13,893 nucleotides of DNA from Leptospiraceae bacterium (GTDB lineage Bacteria; Spirochaetota; Leptospiria; Leptospirales; Leptospiraceae): NCBI GenBank assembly GCA_027485405.1, contig JAIXRB010000185.1:1-13893 (forward strand), written 5' to 3'. The notes under the pieces were generated by a model. It ran no database searches. It was not told the origin of the DNA and was given only the letters and a program-made list of their open reading frames with translations. The translations under genes and the position numbers were made by a program. Of this stretch, positions 13,007 to 13,893 are shown piece after piece (positions within the stretch are counted from its first letter, which is position 1; each line of letters opens with the position of its first letter).

Positions 13007-13893
13007 CAGAAATACTTTCGCAAGATGAAATTGATGCACTCTTAAACGCTATCTCCTCGGGGGAAGTTTCTGAGGAAGAGTATTCTTCTGTCGGAGAGCA
13101 AAAGAAAGTCAAAATCTATGACTTTAAGCGTCCGGATAAGTTTTCAAAAGATCAGATCAGAACTCTTCAAATGATGCATGAAACCTTTGCTCGTTTAGCG
13201 ACAACAGGTCTTTCGGCACAGTTGCGAGCATTGGTAGTGGTTCACGTTGCGAGCGTGGATCAGTTGACCTATGAAGAATTCATTCGTTCGATTCCGAACC
13301 CAACAACGCTAGCTGTAATCAATATGGATCCTTTGCGGGGGTCTGCCATTTTAGAAATTGACCCTTCTATTTCCTTTACTATCATAGATCGATTGTTTGG
13401 TGGTAAAGGAGAGCAGGCTAAAGTAAACCGCGAATTGTCGGACATTGAGCTTTCGGTAATGGAAGGTATCATTGTTCGTATTTTAGGAAACTTACGAGAA
13501 TCATGGTCAACGGTGATTGATTTAAGACCTAGGCTTGGAAACATAGAAACAAATCCTCAGTTCGCTCAGGTTGTTCCTCCCAATGACATGGTGGTATTGA
13601 TTACCCTAGAAACGAAAGTGGGCGAAGTGGAAGGAATGACAAACCTTTGTATTCCCTACATCACAATTGAACCAATCATCAACAAACTTTCGGCTCAATA
13701 CTGGTATTCTTCCATTCGAAAGGGTGAAGTGGATGAAAATAGAGCGGTCATCCAAGAACGACTCGATCAAGTTAAAATTCCTTTGATTTCCGAAGTTGGG
13801 TCTGTGGATATAACTTTGAATGATCTTTTGAATTTGCATATTGGCGATGTGATCAAATTAGAAAACACCCAGCTAAAGACTGATCTCGTGATA
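13003..13893 (+). CDS. fliM: Flagellar motor switch protein FliM, C-terminus cut by window edge
   Basis: The first 297 residues of a protein usually about 340 aa; no stop is reached. FliM is the C-ring component that receives phosphorylated CheY and reverses the motor. The CheY-binding motif LSQDEIDALL is at 5-14. The CheC-like middle domain follows from about 38 (YDFKRPDKFSKDQIRTLQMM) with the family hallmarks MDPLRGSAILEIDPSISF (108-125) and DRLFGGKGE (128-136). The SpoA domain, beginning near 255 with VKIPLISEVGSVDITLNDLL, is incomplete. AAAGG lies 7 nt before the ATG, inside the preceding gene. It is the sixth gene of a plus-strand run beginning at 8625. fliN lies some 7 kb away on the same strand, not adjacent as in many bacteria. 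Confidence 0.96.
   Translation, partial: MTEILSQDEIDALLNAISSGEVSEEEYSSVGEQKKVKIYDFKRPDKFSKDQIRTLQMMHETFARLATTGLSAQLRALVVVHVASVDQLTYEEFIRSIPNPTTLAVINMDPLRGSAILEIDPSISFTIIDRLFGGKGEQAKVNRELSDIELSVMEGIIVRILGNLRESWSTVIDLRPRLGNIETNPQFAQVVPPNDMVVLITLETKVGEVEGMTNLCIPYITIEPIINKLSAQYWYSSIRKGEVDENRAVIQERLDQVKIPLISEVGSVDITLNDLLNLHIGDVIKLENTQLKTDLVI

Overview
The window looks like chromosomal DNA of a spirochaete of the family Leptospiraceae, most likely the genus Leptospira. The evidence is the mix of genes: flagellar switch genes fliM and fliN placed among housekeeping genes, a secreted protein that fits the Leptospira-specific flagellar sheath protein FcpB, TTG start codons, a spirochaete-style lipoprotein signal, and roughly 40% GC by eye. 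I cannot name the species. Coding density is very high: no gap between genes exceeds about 165 bp, and I see no tRNA, rRNA, insertion sequence, prophage or CRISPR array.

Layout from left to right. (1) 1-365 (-): start of metY, a PLP enzyme of methionine/cysteine synthesis, cut by the window edge. (2) 528-2111 (+): an exported, probably outer-membrane beta-barrel protein of unknown function. (3) 2101-4159 (-): three closely spaced genes, transcribed as the candidate fcpB, then a zinc-ribbon membrane protein, then an RsmE-like 16S rRNA methyltransferase. (4) 4260-5507 (-): an AAA+ ATPase with an unrecognised N-terminal domain, divergent from (5) 5589-6104 (+): fliN. (6) 6160-8561 (-): nfeD followed by two tandem SPFH/stomatin paralogues, a membrane-quality-control type cluster. 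(7) 8625-13893 (+): a run of genes with overlapping stops and starts: haem-binding CxxCH protein, argH, a lipoprotein cyclophilin, an unknown cytoplasmic protein, a secreted two-part unknown protein, and fliM (cut by the right edge).

How the genes may work together. FliM and FliN form the cytoplasmic C-ring that switches flagellar rotation; both carry an EIDALL-type N-terminal motif, and FliN seems to carry it twice. FcpB, if correctly identified, coats the periplasmic flagellar filament. The unknown genes lying between these landmarks (AAA+ ATPase, 198-aa protein, secreted protein before fliM, cyclophilin lipoprotein) are therefore reasonable candidates for spirochaete-specific flagellar accessory factors, though only position supports this. 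argH, rsmE and metY are ordinary housekeeping genes.

No unmistakably new system (defence island, mobile element) is visible. The best leads are the AAA+ ATPase with its novel N-terminus, the cyclophilin with a large internal insertion, the duplicated motif in FliN, and the two unknown proteins translated just before fliM.
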